From Thalassospira indica (GTDB lineage: Bacteria > Pseudomonadota > Alphaproteobacteria > Rhodospirillales > Thalassospiraceae), in NCBI RefSeq assembly GCF_003403095.1, contig NZ_CP031555.1, positions 2,708,001 to 2,772,000 of the forward strand: 64,000 nt of DNA. The letters run 5' to 3'. The first letter of the stretch is position 1. Every line of letters starts with the position of its first letter. A model generated the notes under the pieces. That model made no database searches. It was not told where the DNA came from and saw only the letters and a program-made list of their open reading frames with translations. Below are positions 1 to 10,158 of this stretch, one piece after another. Both the position numbers and the translations under genes were made by a program.

Positions 1-1
1 T

Positions 2-1377
<1,376 letters not shown>

Positions 1378-1402
1378 TTTCACCGCCGCCAAGGCAAGTA
1401 AG

Positions 1403-1435
1403 AAAAAAGGGCCTCAATCGAGGCCCTTTTGTTTT
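1403..1435. terminator. Bidirectional terminator between hemB and the HAD gene
   Basis: The stem AAAGGGCCTC / GAGGCCCTTTT with the 4-base loop AATC is flanked by A-rich sequence on the left and T-rich sequence on the right. It can end transcription from both convergent genes. Confidence 0.85.
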
Positions 1436-1452
1436 GGGAGGCGAACCTCAAA

Positions 1453-2424
1453 TCATGCGGACTTTGCCGCGATGCCATCCTCATCATCTTCAATGCCATG
1501 GCCAATCGCCCGCGCGCAGAAATGCGGACGCAGGCCGGACCGGGCAAACACGCCTTCGATATCCTGCCCATCAAGGAACCCGCCCTGATGGACCAGAAGG
1601 GTTTTGATGCCCGACGCCAATCCACCCAGCACATCGGTATGCACCGTATCGCCCACCATCAACACACGGCTGCGATCAACACCGGGATGGCGTTTCAGGA
1701 CTTCCTCAAACACATGGTGATACGGTTTGCCAACACATTGCGGCATGACACCGGATGCATCGCCCGCCAGATGCGCGAAGTACCCCGACTCAACCGAAAG
1801 GAAATCGCCCATCGGCGCACAGATATCGGGATTACCGACCAGAACCGGCCGCGGATTATCCTTAAGGCTCTGCTCCAGAAGCGCTTGCTGGGTATCGGTC
1901 CAACTATCGGAGTCAATCAACAGGAAGCCGCCAACCGCATCATAAAGCGCAGGGTCACTGCCAAGCGGCTGGACCCGACCGGGCAGAATGTCAAACGGCC
2001 AGTCGGTCGGCGCCATTGCCCCCCAATGGCTGATGTCGGCATATTCGCCCATCAGCGGGGCCACAAACTGCTGGCTGCTGATCAGGCTGTTATTGTCAAA
2101 ATCAAAGCCGCGTTTGCGATGACGCGCCAGAATGGCCTCGCCGGAGCTTGAGGCATCATTGGTGACAACCGCAATCTTCTTGCCCATTTCCTGCAAGGTC
2201 GCGACCGTTTTGACCGCACCGGGAATGGCACTTTGTCCGCTATTGAGTACGCCAAAGGCATCAAACACGATCAGATCAAACTGATCGGCAATCGCCAAAA
2301 GATTATCGACATAATCGGTTGCTTTGGGCACGGCATCGGGTGCGACCTGTGGCAGACGCGGTGCATAGCGCAAATAGGCATCCAGGGCCTGCGCAAAATC
2401 CAGTTGCAACCGATTGGCACTCAT
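1453..2424 (-). CDS. HAD-superfamily class IIA-like hydrolase (NagD-like, TIGR01459-type)
   Basis: The protein has the NagD-like HAD layout. Motif I is near residue 55 (LIVFDAFGVL), the motif II Thr/Asn is in AVVTNDASSS, and a C-terminal motif IV (VLMVGDTVHTDVLGG) is preceded by the lysine in GKPYHHVFEEVL. A C2-type cap lies between. Motif I is odd: the acid two residues after the nucleophile Asp, expected as DxDG in class IIA phosphatases, is Phe (DAFG). I chose ATG 2424 because GGGAG on the coding strand sits about 9 bases before it; ATG 2430 and GTG 2439 are too close to that site. It is monocistronic and convergent with hemB. Substrate unknown; likely a sugar- or nucleotide-phosphate phosphatase if active. 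Confidence 0.85.
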   Translation of the reverse strand: MSANRLQLDFAQALDAYLRYAPRLPQVAPDAVPKATDYVDNLLAIADQFDLIVFDAFGVLNSGQSAIPGAVKTVATLQEMGKKIAVVTNDASSSGEAILARHRKRGFDFDNNSLISSQQFVAPLMGEYADISHWGAMAPTDWPFDILPGRVQPLGSDPALYDAVGGFLLIDSDSWTDTQQALLEQSLKDNPRPVLVGNPDICAPMGDFLSVESGYFAHLAGDASGVMPQCVGKPYHHVFEEVLKRHPGVDRSRVLMVGDTVHTDVLGGLASGIKTLLVHQGGFLDGQDIEGVFARSGLRPHFCARAIGHGIEDDEDGIAAKSA

Positions 2425-2903
2425 CGTCATTTCTCCCACACGAACGGCACGTTATTAAAATTCTGGCGTATTCAAACCGATTAGCGCGTTAATTACACCC
2501 AAAATTATTCGCAACACCACAAACGCGGATAATCAACCAGAACACATCACGCAACTTCATTACCCATGCATCACACGCATAGCAATAAATAGTATCAAAT
2601 CTGCGTCAGCCATCCACTTTAGAACAGTTAACGAGAGATTTCAGGGATTTCTGCGCTTTTCAATCCGCAGACATGCAAAAAATGCATTGGATTATATCCG
2701 CAATCACCCTTAGATTGCCCTCACGAAATGAATAGGACGTATCGACTGATGAATGCGCCACCAAGCAGTTGATCATTCGATACATCCCATGCAAACCGAC
2801 ACGTCAAACCAGCTAACTATTCCTGTGTGGAATATCTCGGTGAGAACATGCCGGTTAACTGAACAGACGCCGAATAATCGGCCGGTTTGAAATAGGTGAT
2901 GAA
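2425..2903. other. AT-rich intergenic region, no gene seen
   Basis: About 480 bases separate the HAD gene (leftward) from the DUF1127 gene (rightward), so both upstream regions fall here. The sequence is clearly more AT-rich than its surroundings. Frames on both strands are short or interrupted, and I see no tRNA-like fold. The only convincing signal is the ribosome-binding site AGGTGATGAA directly before ATG 2904. Confidence 0.6.
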
Positions 2904-3062
2904 ATGATCGTAACCAAGATTTTTGCTTTCCTTCGCGCTCTGCGCGTTCAGTACCAGACCCAGAATGCGCTGCGTAAGCTTGATACGCGCGAACTGGCAG
3001 ACATCGGTCTGAACCGCGACATGATCGACGATGTTGCACACCGTGTTGCTTTCGGTCGCTAA
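2904..3062 (+). CDS. DUF1127 (YjiS-like) small protein, 52 aa
   Basis: The short frame encodes 52 residues: MIVTKIFAFLRALRVQYQ, then the typical DUF1127 core ALRKLDTRELADIGLNRD, and the end MIDDVAHRVAFGR. The family hallmark is an arginine-rich helix followed by L-x-x-L-x-D-x-x-L-x-D-I-G-[LI]-x-R. AGGTGAT lies 7 bases before ATG 2904, and a strong terminator follows 28 bases after the stop, so this is a complete single-gene unit. Work in other Alphaproteobacteria links some DUF1127 proteins to RNA turnover and to phosphate or carbon metabolism, with the arginine-rich part as a possible RNA contact. No role can be assigned here. Confidence 0.88.
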   Translation: MIVTKIFAFLRALRVQYQTQNALRKLDTRELADIGLNRDMIDDVAHRVAFGR

Positions 3063-3089
3063 GCCACGACCGTAGCGTCCATGAGGAAG

Positions 3090-3120
3090 ACCCCGACAGT
3101 ATCTGTCGGGGTTTTTCTTT
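3090..3120 (+). terminator. Rho-independent terminator of the DUF1127 gene
   Basis: The perfect 9-bp stem ACCCCGACA / TGTCGGGGT with a 5-base loop is followed by TTTTCTTT, 28 bases after the small gene's stop. Confidence 0.9.
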
Positions 3121-3169
3121 GTCCGGATTTTGGGATCGCCGCTAAAAGATCCGCTTTGCCTGCTTCTTC

Positions 3170-4687
3170 TTAGTTGGCAAACAGGACCTTGTGCTCTTCA
3201 CGAAGCACATTTTTCTGCACCTTGCCCATCGCATTACGTGGCAGTTCATCGACAAAGAACACGCGCTTGGGCACCTTGAAGTTGGCAAGCTCGGACTTTA
3301 TCGCGGCAATCACGCCCTCTTCGCTTAAGCCACCTTTTTCTTCCGGCACGATCACAGCAACGACCGCTTCACCAAAGTCGGGATGTTGGACGCCAATCAC
3401 AGCACTTTCAACAACCCCCTCCATTTTGTCGATCAGGGTTTCGATTTCCTTGGGATAAACGTTAAACCCGCCGGAAATAACCAGATCCTTGGCCCGCCCG
3501 ACAATATGGACATAGCCCTTGGCGTCGATCTTGGCGATATCACCGGTGATAAAGAACCCGTCTTTGCGGAATTCCTCGGCGGTTTTTTCGGGCATCTGCC
3601 AATAACCGGCAAATACGTTCGGTCCGCGCGCTTCAAGAACGCCGATCTCATCGACGCCCAGAACATTGCCATCCTCATCGCAAACCCGCACCTCGACATC
3701 GGGCAATGCCGGACCAACCGTATGAACGATGCGTTCGCCATCCAGCGGATTGGATGTCGCCATGCCCATCTCCGTCATGCCGTAACGTTCCAACAACGCC
3801 TTGCCGGTCCGCTCTTGGAACGCGGTAAAGGTTTCAGGCAAAAGCGGTGCTGACCCTGAAATGAACAACCGCATGTTTGCCGTCAAGTCCTTGGTGAAAT
3901 CATCCCCCGACAACAAACGAACATAGAATGTCGGAACGCCCATCATCACGGTGCTGCGTGGCAAAAGCGCCATCACCTGATCGCGATCAAACTTCGGCAG
4001 GAAGAACATCTTCGAGCCCGACAGCATCACACAATGGCACGCAATGAAAAGCCCGTGGGTATGGAAGATCGGCAAGGCATGAAGCAGCGTATCGTCGCCT
4101 TTAAACCCCCAAAGCTTTTCAAGCGTCGATGCGTTCGACCACAGGTTCATCTGCGTCATCATCGCACCCTTGGGCTTGCCCGTTGTGCCCGACGTATAAA
4201 GAATGGCAGCCAATTCATCGTCTTCGCACGCAATCGGTGCGAAGTCCGATGATTGCGATGCCGCCCCATCCATCAGGCTGCCCTCAGACTGCATGCCCAG
4301 TGTCAGAACATGCGCAACGCCCTGCTCGTCCGCGATGGCCTTGACCTCATCTTCACGATGCGGTTGGCAAACAAAGATCACCGGCGATGCGTTATCCATG
4401 AAATAGGCAAGCTCGCCCGCCTGATACGCGGTATTGAGCGGCAAATAAACAAGGCCGGCACGAATGCAGCCAAGATAAAGAAACAGCGCTTCGGGGGATT
4501 TATCGACCTGAACGGCAACCCTGTCGCCCTTTTTCGCGCCAAACGACGTCAGAAGACCGGCGATCCGGGCCGATGCTGCGTCCGCATCGCCATAGCTATA
4601 GGTCTTGCCATCAGGCGTCTCAATCAGAACTGATGACAGATCGGCCGGAAACCGGTCGCGGATGCGCATGAAAAGGCTGTTGGTCAC
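3170..4687 (-). CDS. matB: Malonyl-CoA synthetase-like acyl-CoA synthetase
   Basis: Adenylate-forming enzyme of 505 residues. Visible core motifs are the phosphate loop YTSGTTGKPKGAMMT (about residue 160), the A5 region YGMTEMGM, TGDIAK, the hinge GRAKDLVISGGFNVYPKEIE, and the C-terminal catalytic lysine in RNAMGKVQKNV. Length and the hinge and C-terminal sequence fit MatB malonyl-CoA synthetases best, but another short- or branched-chain acid is possible. I start at GTG 4687 (MTNSLFMRIRDRF) because GGGGAAG stands 7 bases before it; a longer frame to 4771 adds 28 unconserved residues. No malonyl-CoA decarboxylase or malonate transporter gene is beside it. An orphan MatB may supply malonyl-CoA for fatty acid or polyketide synthesis, or detoxify malonate. 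Confidence 0.85.
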   Translation of the reverse strand: MTNSLFMRIRDRFPADLSSVLIETPDGKTYSYGDADAASARIAGLLTSFGAKKGDRVAVQVDKSPEALFLYLGCIRAGLVYLPLNTAYQAGELAYFMDNASPVIFVCQPHREDEVKAIADEQGVAHVLTLGMQSEGSLMDGAASQSSDFAPIACEDDELAAILYTSGTTGKPKGAMMTQMNLWSNASTLEKLWGFKGDDTLLHALPIFHTHGLFIACHCVMLSGSKMFFLPKFDRDQVMALLPRSTVMMGVPTFYVRLLSGDDFTKDLTANMRLFISGSAPLLPETFTAFQERTGKALLERYGMTEMGMATSNPLDGERIVHTVGPALPDVEVRVCDEDGNVLGVDEIGVLEARGPNVFAGYWQMPEKTAEEFRKDGFFITGDIAKIDAKGYVHIVGRAKDLVISGGFNVYPKEIETLIDKMEGVVESAVIGVQHPDFGEAVVAVIVPEEKGGLSEEGVIAAIKSELANFKVPKRVFFVDELPRNAMGKVQKNVLREEHKVLFAN

Positions 4688-4845
4688 TGTACTGCTTCCC
4701 CGAGAATTCGTTTTGACCGGCAGGTTTCCCCTGCCGGTCTTTTCTGCGGGCAGCATAGTGCAACCAACCATTATAGGTAAACAAGTACCTTTTTACCGCA
4801 ATGATCGATTTTGTCTGTCAATCAGACTGCTCTGGCCTTGTGACG

Positions 4846-6030
4846 CTAGTCCAGCGCAACCGACGGGAACTCCCCGTCAATATACGGGAACGCTTCACTG
4901 ACCGTCACCTGCACCTCGGGATGGAAGCCGTTGAAATGAGTGGCCAAAGCATTACTGTACGCCCCGATGTGACCAAACTCGATCCAGTCGCCTTCGCGGA
5001 TATCGGCAGGCAAGGTCACGGTCGCCGGCAAGACATCCATATTGTCGCAGGTCGGCCCATAGATGGTAAATTCCAGTGTCTCTTCCAGATCGAAATCACC
5101 TTCAATGCGCAACGGACGCACCGGATAACGCAATTGCCCGGTCACGGTTTCCGACAGGCTGCCGTATACACCGTCATTGATGAACAGCGTATCTTCCTTG
5201 CGCAGGTGAACCTGCGTGATCAGGGAAATACCGCTCGACACCAGCGCCCTGCCCGGTTCGCACATATAGGTCGTGGCGGGCATATCAAGCCAGCGGATAC
5301 AATCCTTGATCTCGTCCATGAACTCTTCAAGGCTGGCCCCGCGTTGGTTCATATACTGGCCGGGGAACCCGCCACCAACGTCGATATGCTTGACCTTCAC
5401 ACCGGAAAAATCAACGACCTGACGGATAAGCTCGACCGCGATCCGATACCCGGTCGGTGTCGTGCATTGCGACCCGACATGGAAACACAGGCCCGCATGG
5501 TAACCGTATTCATCAACCTTCTTCAGAAGTTCGGCCGCCACCATCGGGCGCGCACCAAACTTGGCTGACAGGTTATAGGTCGCACCGGCAGGCGGCGTTG
5601 CAAGACGCACATGGATCACCAGGTTCGTGTCGCCCTCGGTTTCCTCGCGGATTTTCTCAAGCTCTTCGGCGGTATCAATCACATAGTGATCAATCCCGAA
5701 TACCCGATAGGCATTGCGGATGGCATCGCGGCTTTTGACCGGATGCATGAAATAGGCCTTCATCCCCGGGAATTGCCGCCGCACGATCGAGATTTCCTCA
5801 GGCGAAGCGGTGTCAAAATGACGCACCCCGCCTTCGTGAAGATATCGCATGACCTCCGGATGCGGATTGCATTTCACCGCATAAAGGACGTCTCCCGGGA
5901 ACATTTCGACAAAGCGCTGCGCTGTTTCTCGAAGAATATTGGGTCTAAGGCAATACACCGGATAGGAAGGCTTGAGTTCCTTAACAACATCGAACGTCGT
6001 ATCGAAATGACGTGGCACAATATACTCCAT
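4846..6030 (-). CDS. Ornithine/lysine decarboxylase, PLP fold type III
   Basis: Alanine-racemase-fold decarboxylase of 394 residues. The PLP lysine is K53 in YAVKCNPHPEV; the phosphate-binding glycine loop is HIDVGGGFPGQY; CEPGRALV follows; the catalytic cysteine and substrate acid appear in GPTCDNMDVL. These mark the eukaryotic-type ornithine decarboxylase group found in Alphaproteobacteria, which makes putrescine from ornithine and often cadaverine from lysine. Arginine decarboxylases of this fold are much longer. The gene is divergent from an aldehyde dehydrogenase across 243 bp, so the two may share control, and that enzyme may act on polyamine-derived aldehydes (inference). Confidence 0.92.
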   Translation of the reverse strand: MEYIVPRHFDTTFDVVKELKPSYPVYCLRPNILRETAQRFVEMFPGDVLYAVKCNPHPEVMRYLHEGGVRHFDTASPEEISIVRRQFPGMKAYFMHPVKSRDAIRNAYRVFGIDHYVIDTAEELEKIREETEGDTNLVIHVRLATPPAGATYNLSAKFGARPMVAAELLKKVDEYGYHAGLCFHVGSQCTTPTGYRIAVELIRQVVDFSGVKVKHIDVGGGFPGQYMNQRGASLEEFMDEIKDCIRWLDMPATTYMCEPGRALVSSGISLITQVHLRKEDTLFINDGVYGSLSETVTGQLRYPVRPLRIEGDFDLEETLEFTIYGPTCDNMDVLPATVTLPADIREGDWIEFGHIGAYSNALATHFNGFHPEVQVTVSEAFPYIDGEFPSVALD

Positions 6031-6273
6031 CGTTTAGCAATATCAGGCGCCCAGACACGTACCGCCGCCGGGCTGGCCTTTTCGCGCGTTAAGCCTAACA
6101 GCCCTTTTGCACCCTGTCATGCACCTTGCAGGCATCGCGGTTTGATCAGGACACGAATTGCGCTTGATATTGCACCCTCCTGTCGATAATTTGGTAAAAC
6201 AATACCGAATAACCAATATCGTGCGCCCCACACGGTTTACCGCGGATGCACGCCAACCCACAGGGAGCCTGAA

Positions 6274-7761
6274 ATGCCCATCGATCCGATCCTTGATCCG
6301 TCCGTTCTGGCCAAGGAGCTATCCGGTTATCATCTGATCAACGGTAAACTTGTCGCCCCGAAAAACGGCAAGACCTTTGATGTTCTTAATCCTGCCACGG
6401 GCAAGGTCATCGGTCAGGCAGCCGACGGTGACGCCGACGACGTCGCGATTGCAGTCGCAGCCGCCAAGGCCGCCCAGAAAGATTGGGCCGAACGCCCGGC
6501 GCGTGAACGCGGTAAGCTGTTGGCGGAATGTGGTCGTATCCTGATGTCCCATTCCGAGGAGTTGGGCCGTCTGGTCGCCCTTGAATCGGGCAAGGCGCTG
6601 CGCACCGAAAGCCGGGTTGAGGCATCGGTTCTGGCCGACATGTTTGTCTTTTTCGGCGGGCTGGCGTCCGAGCTTAAAGGTGAAACGGTTCCGTTCAATC
6701 CCAACATGATGACCCTGACCACCCGCGAGGCCGTTGGTGTTGTCGGTGCGATCATTCCTTGGAACGTGCCAATGATGCTGATGGCGATCAAGGTTGCCCC
6801 GGCACTGGTTGCCGGCAACGCTGTCGTCGTCAAATCCGCCGAAGACACCCCACTTGCGGTTCTGCGCGTGTGTCAGATCATGCAGGAAGTTCTCCCGGCT
6901 GGCGTCTTTAACATCCTGTCGGGCTTTGGCCCGTCTTGTGGCGGCCCGCTGGTCGAACACAAGGATATCAAAAAGGTTTCCTTCACCGGATCGGTTGAAA
7001 CCGGCCGCACGGTGTATCGCGCCGCTGCCGAAAAACTCATTCCGGTCACCCTTGAACTGGGCGGCAAATCCCCGATGATCGTCATGGATGATGCCGACCT
7101 TGATAAGGCGATTGCCGGTGCGATTGGCGGCATGCGCTTCACCCGTCAGGGTCAAAGCTGTACAGCGGCTTCGCGCATGCTGGTGCATGAAAGCCTGCAT
7201 GACGAATTCGTCAAACGCCTGATTGATAAGGTCAACACCCTTAAAATGGGTGATCCGCTGGATGAAGAAACCGATATCGGCACGATCATCAACCGCAAAC
7301 AGTTCGACAAGGTCTGTGGCTATATCGAAGTTGGTGAAAACGAAGGCGCAACCAAGAACGAACTCAGCGCCCTTCCCACCGACGGCGCCCTTTCCGATGG
7401 CCTGTTTGTCCGTCCGGTGATCTTCACCAACGTTGATCCGAATGCCCGGATCGCACGCGAGGAAATCTTTGGCCCTGTTGCCTGCGTGTTCAAGTTCAAA
7501 ACCTTTGAAGAGGCCCTTGAACTTGCCAATGACAGCGACTTTGGTCTGGCTGCGACCGTCTGGACCACGGATCTTAAAACCGCACTTGTCGCCACCAAGC
7601 GCCTCGAAGCCGGCTTCGTTCAGGTCAACCAGAACCTTGTTGTCCAGCCAAACCTGTCCTATGGCGGCATCAAGCTTTCCGGTCTTGGCAAGGAAGCATC
7701 GCTTGAAAGCATGCTCGAACACTTCACCTACAAGAAGACCATTATCCTGAACATGGAATAA
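6274..7761 (+). CDS. NAD(P)-dependent aldehyde dehydrogenase
   Basis: Complete ALDH-superfamily protein of 495 residues. Catalytic residues are in place: N164 in the PWN motif, cofactor-binding K187 (VVVKSAED), general base E261 (LELGGKSP) and nucleophile C296 (RQGQSCTAAS). EEIFGPVACV and the C-terminal GGIKLSGLGKE are canonical. The enzyme oxidises an aldehyde to its acid in the cytoplasm. Subfamily and substrate are not evident; betaine-, aminobutyr- and vanillin-type enzymes all share these motifs. Its divergent neighbour, an ornithine/lysine decarboxylase, makes a diamine-derived aminoaldehyde a reasonable guess. A terminator follows. Confidence 0.9.
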   Translation: MPIDPILDPSVLAKELSGYHLINGKLVAPKNGKTFDVLNPATGKVIGQAADGDADDVAIAVAAAKAAQKDWAERPARERGKLLAECGRILMSHSEELGRLVALESGKALRTESRVEASVLADMFVFFGGLASELKGETVPFNPNMMTLTTREAVGVVGAIIPWNVPMMLMAIKVAPALVAGNAVVVKSAEDTPLAVLRVCQIMQEVLPAGVFNILSGFGPSCGGPLVEHKDIKKVSFTGSVETGRTVYRAAAEKLIPVTLELGGKSPMIVMDDADLDKAIAGAIGGMRFTRQGQSCTAASRMLVHESLHDEFVKRLIDKVNTLKMGDPLDEETDIGTIINRKQFDKVCGYIEVGENEGATKNELSALPTDGALSDGLFVRPVIFTNVDPNARIAREEIFGPVACVFKFKTFEEALELANDSDFGLAATVWTTDLKTALVATKRLEAGFVQVNQNLVVQPNLSYGGIKLSGLGKEASLESMLEHFTYKKTIILNME

Positions 7762-7793
7762 CCTGTCTGTCGCTTGACACGATTGACCACACG

Positions 7794-7826
7794 AAACCGG
7801 GTTGCACGTGACGCAACCCGGTTTTT
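7794..7826 (+). terminator. Rho-independent terminator after the aldehyde dehydrogenase gene
   Basis: The 12-bp stem AAACCGGGTTGC / GCAACCCGGTTT has a short loop and a following T run, 32 bases after the stop codon. Confidence 0.88.
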
Positions 7827-8115
7827 CCGTTCCGGCGCTTGACCTTGCGCGCACAATCCGCAAAGGTGCCTTTCTCAAACACATCGAAACCCGGAAAGTA
7901 CATGGCTATGTCTGCAGCTACTGACATCCTCGCATCACACTCTTGCCCGCCTCTTCGTGCCGGTGTGATCGCCATGATTATGGGTATTTCCGACCTGCGA
8001 ATGTGATCCCTGTCATCTGCGGATGACAGGATCGGTTTAATACCGCTATTCACGCCATAAAATATTACTATAGCCATCGCATCAGATTGCGGATGGCCGC
8101 AGGAGTACGGAAATC
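7827..8115. other. ilvA upstream region with a strong dyad at 8005-8033
   Basis: This is the rest of the 354-base gap between the aldehyde dehydrogenase and threonine dehydratase genes. I see no coding frame. It holds the perfect inverted repeat CCTGTCATC-TGCG-GATGACAGG (8009-8030), which extends to GATC on both sides with one bulged base, about 85 bases upstream of ilvA. It lacks a T run, so it is not a terminator; it could be an operator or a leader hairpin. The AT-rich stretch TAAAATATTACTATAG near 8060 may hold the ilvA -10 region. AGGAG lies 10 bases before the ATG. Confidence 0.55.
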
Positions 8116-9336
8116 ATGACTGTTTCCTATCACGATATTGTTCGCGCCTCGGGCCTGCTCGAAGGCATTGTTGCGAAAACGCCACTGGTGAAATCCCTAA
8201 CGCTGTCAAACATTTGCCAGGCGGATGTCTATCTAAAACTTGAAAATCAGCAATATACCGCGTCGTTCAAGGAACGTGGCGCCTATGTCAAACTGGCAAG
8301 CCTGACTCCGGAGGAACGCGAAAAAGGTGTTATCGCCGTCTCGGCTGGCAACCACGCGCAGGGTGTCGCCTATAACGCCAAACGACTTGGTATTCCGGCC
8401 ACCATCGTGATGCCGAAAAACACCCCCTACACCAAGGTTCATCATACGCGTTCGCACGGCGCCGAAGTCGTTCTGACCGGCAACGTCTTTGCCGAAAGCC
8501 TTGAGGCCGCCGGTCGCATCCAGCAAGAACGCGGTCTGACCTTCGTCCACCCGTTTGATGATCCGCATATCATCGCAGGTCAGGGTACCGTCGGGCTCGA
8601 GATCCTTGATGAAAACAAAGACATCGATACGGTTGTCGTGCCGATTGGCGGTGGCGGTCTGGCATCGGGCGTTGTCACCGCAATCAAGTCGCGGCGCCCC
8701 GACATCGAAGTGATCGGGGTTGAGACCAAGCTTTACCCCTCCATGTATGAAGGCATACACGGCAAAGAATTCACCGGCGGAGGCGTCACCATTGCCGAAG
8801 GCATTGCTGTCAAACAACCCGGCGGCCTGACGCTTGAAATCTGTAAGGAAAAGCTCGATGACGTCGTTCTGGTCGAAGAAAGCTCGATCGAACGCTCCAT
8901 CCAGATGATGATCGAGATCGAGAAAAGCGTTGTCGAAGGTGCCGGTGCCGCCCCGCTGGCCGCCCTGCTTGATCACCCGGATCGTTTCAAGGGCAAGAAA
9001 GTCTGCCTGATCATCAGCGGTGGCAACATCGACACCCGCCTGCTGGCACAGGTTCTGATGCGCGGCATGGCCCGCGAAGGCCGCCTTGTCCGTGTCCGGA
9101 TCGAAATCCCGGATGTGCCGGGCGCACTTTCAACGATCAGTGCCTTGATCGGTGAAGAAGACGCCAACATCATTGAAGTCTATCACCAGCGTCATTTCTA
9201 TGATGTGCCGGCAAAACAAACCGATGTCGACATGGTGCTTGAAGTGCGCGACACCCAGCACGGGCAACAGGTCATCGACCGCTTGATCAAGGAAGGATTC
9301 GGCGGCCGCCTGCTTGGCAATACGTCGCTCGACTAG
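8116..9336 (+). CDS. ilvA: Threonine dehydratase (threonine ammonia-lyase) with ACT domain
   Basis: PLP fold type II enzyme of 406 residues that deaminates L-threonine to 2-oxobutyrate, the first step to isoleucine. The PLP lysine is K52 in the motif ASFKERGAY; the phosphate loop is PIGGGGLASGV; SGGN binds the pyridine ring. A single ACT domain of about 75 residues follows (VRIEIPDVPGALSTISALI). This is the short form, also found in catabolic and many biosynthetic enzymes; E. coli IlvA has two ACT-like units and is about 514 residues. It is the only ilv gene here, so a purely catabolic role cannot be excluded. Confidence 0.92.
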   Translation: MTVSYHDIVRASGLLEGIVAKTPLVKSLTLSNICQADVYLKLENQQYTASFKERGAYVKLASLTPEEREKGVIAVSAGNHAQGVAYNAKRLGIPATIVMPKNTPYTKVHHTRSHGAEVVLTGNVFAESLEAAGRIQQERGLTFVHPFDDPHIIAGQGTVGLEILDENKDIDTVVVPIGGGGLASGVVTAIKSRRPDIEVIGVETKLYPSMYEGIHGKEFTGGGVTIAEGIAVKQPGGLTLEICKEKLDDVVLVEESSIERSIQMMIEIEKSVVEGAGAAPLAALLDHPDRFKGKKVCLIISGGNIDTRLLAQVLMRGMAREGRLVRVRIEIPDVPGALSTISALIGEEDANIIEVYHQRHFYDVPAKQTDVDMVLEVRDTQHGQQVIDRLIKEGFGGRLLGNTSLD

Positions 9337-9350
9337 GGCATAAAAACGAC

Positions 9351-9385
9351 AAAGGGCCGTTGGTGTTTCACCACGGCCCTTTTCT
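9351..9385. terminator. Terminator after ilvA (convergent with flavin reductase)
   Basis: AAAGGGCCGT and GGTG pair with CACC and ACGGCCCTTTT around a short TTT loop, followed by CTT. It lies between two convergent genes and may serve both. Confidence 0.85.
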
Positions 9386-9419
9386 TAATGTGAACCATAT
9401 CACATCACAAGCAACAAAA

Positions 9420-9902
9420 TCAGTCACCCAGGGTGCGATACCGCCCACCGTAATACAGCAACGGCGCACCGGTTTCGCCCATCACCAGTTCCTGAACATG
9501 ACCAACGATGATGCTGTGATCACCGCCTTCATGCAGGGCGTGACGTTCGCAGGTAAGGGCCGCGACACTGCCCTTAAGACGCGGCATGCCAAGGCTGTCA
9601 TCTTCATATGCAACCTTGTCCCAACCATCCTGCCCGGGGGCTGAAAACAGCTCGGACACCTGCTTTTGGCTCTGGCTCAGGATATTGATGCAAAATCGTT
9701 TGGCATCTCCCGTGAACAGCGCGTGAGTCGCCGCACGGTGATCAACCGAAAACAAAACCAGCGCTGGATCAAGCGACACCGAGGCAAAGCTGTTGATGGT
9801 AATGCCCGCTTTTGCACCGTCTTGGGCGCGGGTGGTTACAACGGCAACGCCGGTTGTGAATTGACCAAGGCAATCGCGAAAATCGCGCGCAGAGAAAGAC
9901 AT
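9420..9902 (-). CDS. Flavin reductase-like, FMN-binding split-barrel protein
   Basis: The 160-residue protein has the flavin reductase domain of two-component monooxygenases: an N-terminal FRDCLGQFTTGVAVVTT, then GITINSFASVSLDPALVLFSVD, where flavin and phosphate contacts lie, and a C-terminal HSIIVGHVQEL plus PLLYYGGRYRTL. Such enzymes use NAD(P)H to make reduced FMN or FAD for a separate oxygenase. No oxygenase gene is adjacent, so the partner is elsewhere or the enzyme is a free flavin reductase. It is a single gene with no good Shine-Dalgarno sequence before its ATG, reading away from motA. Confidence 0.88.
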   Translation of the reverse strand: MSFSARDFRDCLGQFTTGVAVVTTRAQDGAKAGITINSFASVSLDPALVLFSVDHRAATHALFTGDAKRFCINILSQSQKQVSELFSAPGQDGWDKVAYEDDSLGMPRLKGSVAALTCERHALHEGGDHSIIVGHVQELVMGETGAPLLYYGGRYRTLGD

Positions 9903-10158
9903 ATTGAAGGAAGCTCTCGTATACCAATATGGATGGGTGACGCGTCCCGAATGGAGCGTGGGGAAAATGGCGTCTATTCACCGCGCTGTCAAACCTAACT
10001 CGCAGCTAATTTAAACGCGATGTTAATAAGATTAAAACTTAATAAGAGCATATAGATATCAGAAACACGTTCTGCACTGCCGCAGAAGGCAGATGTTTCG
10101 ATGAACTCGGGGTTGATCGTTCAGGTATCTGGCTTGGGGTAGCGGAGAAGAAAAAAGA

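Noticed and set aside
2773..3041. Minus-strand frames over the DUF1127 gene
   Set aside because: The plus strand there carries a DUF1127 core, ribosome site and terminator; the antisense frames have none of these.
10011..10042. TTAA words upstream of motA that look like a CtrA site (TTAA-N7-TTAA)
   Set aside because: CtrA control of motility genes is plausible in this group, but the spacings between the four TTAA words are 8, 5 and 3 bases (12 between the second and fourth), never 7, and the region is AT-rich enough to give TTAA by chance.
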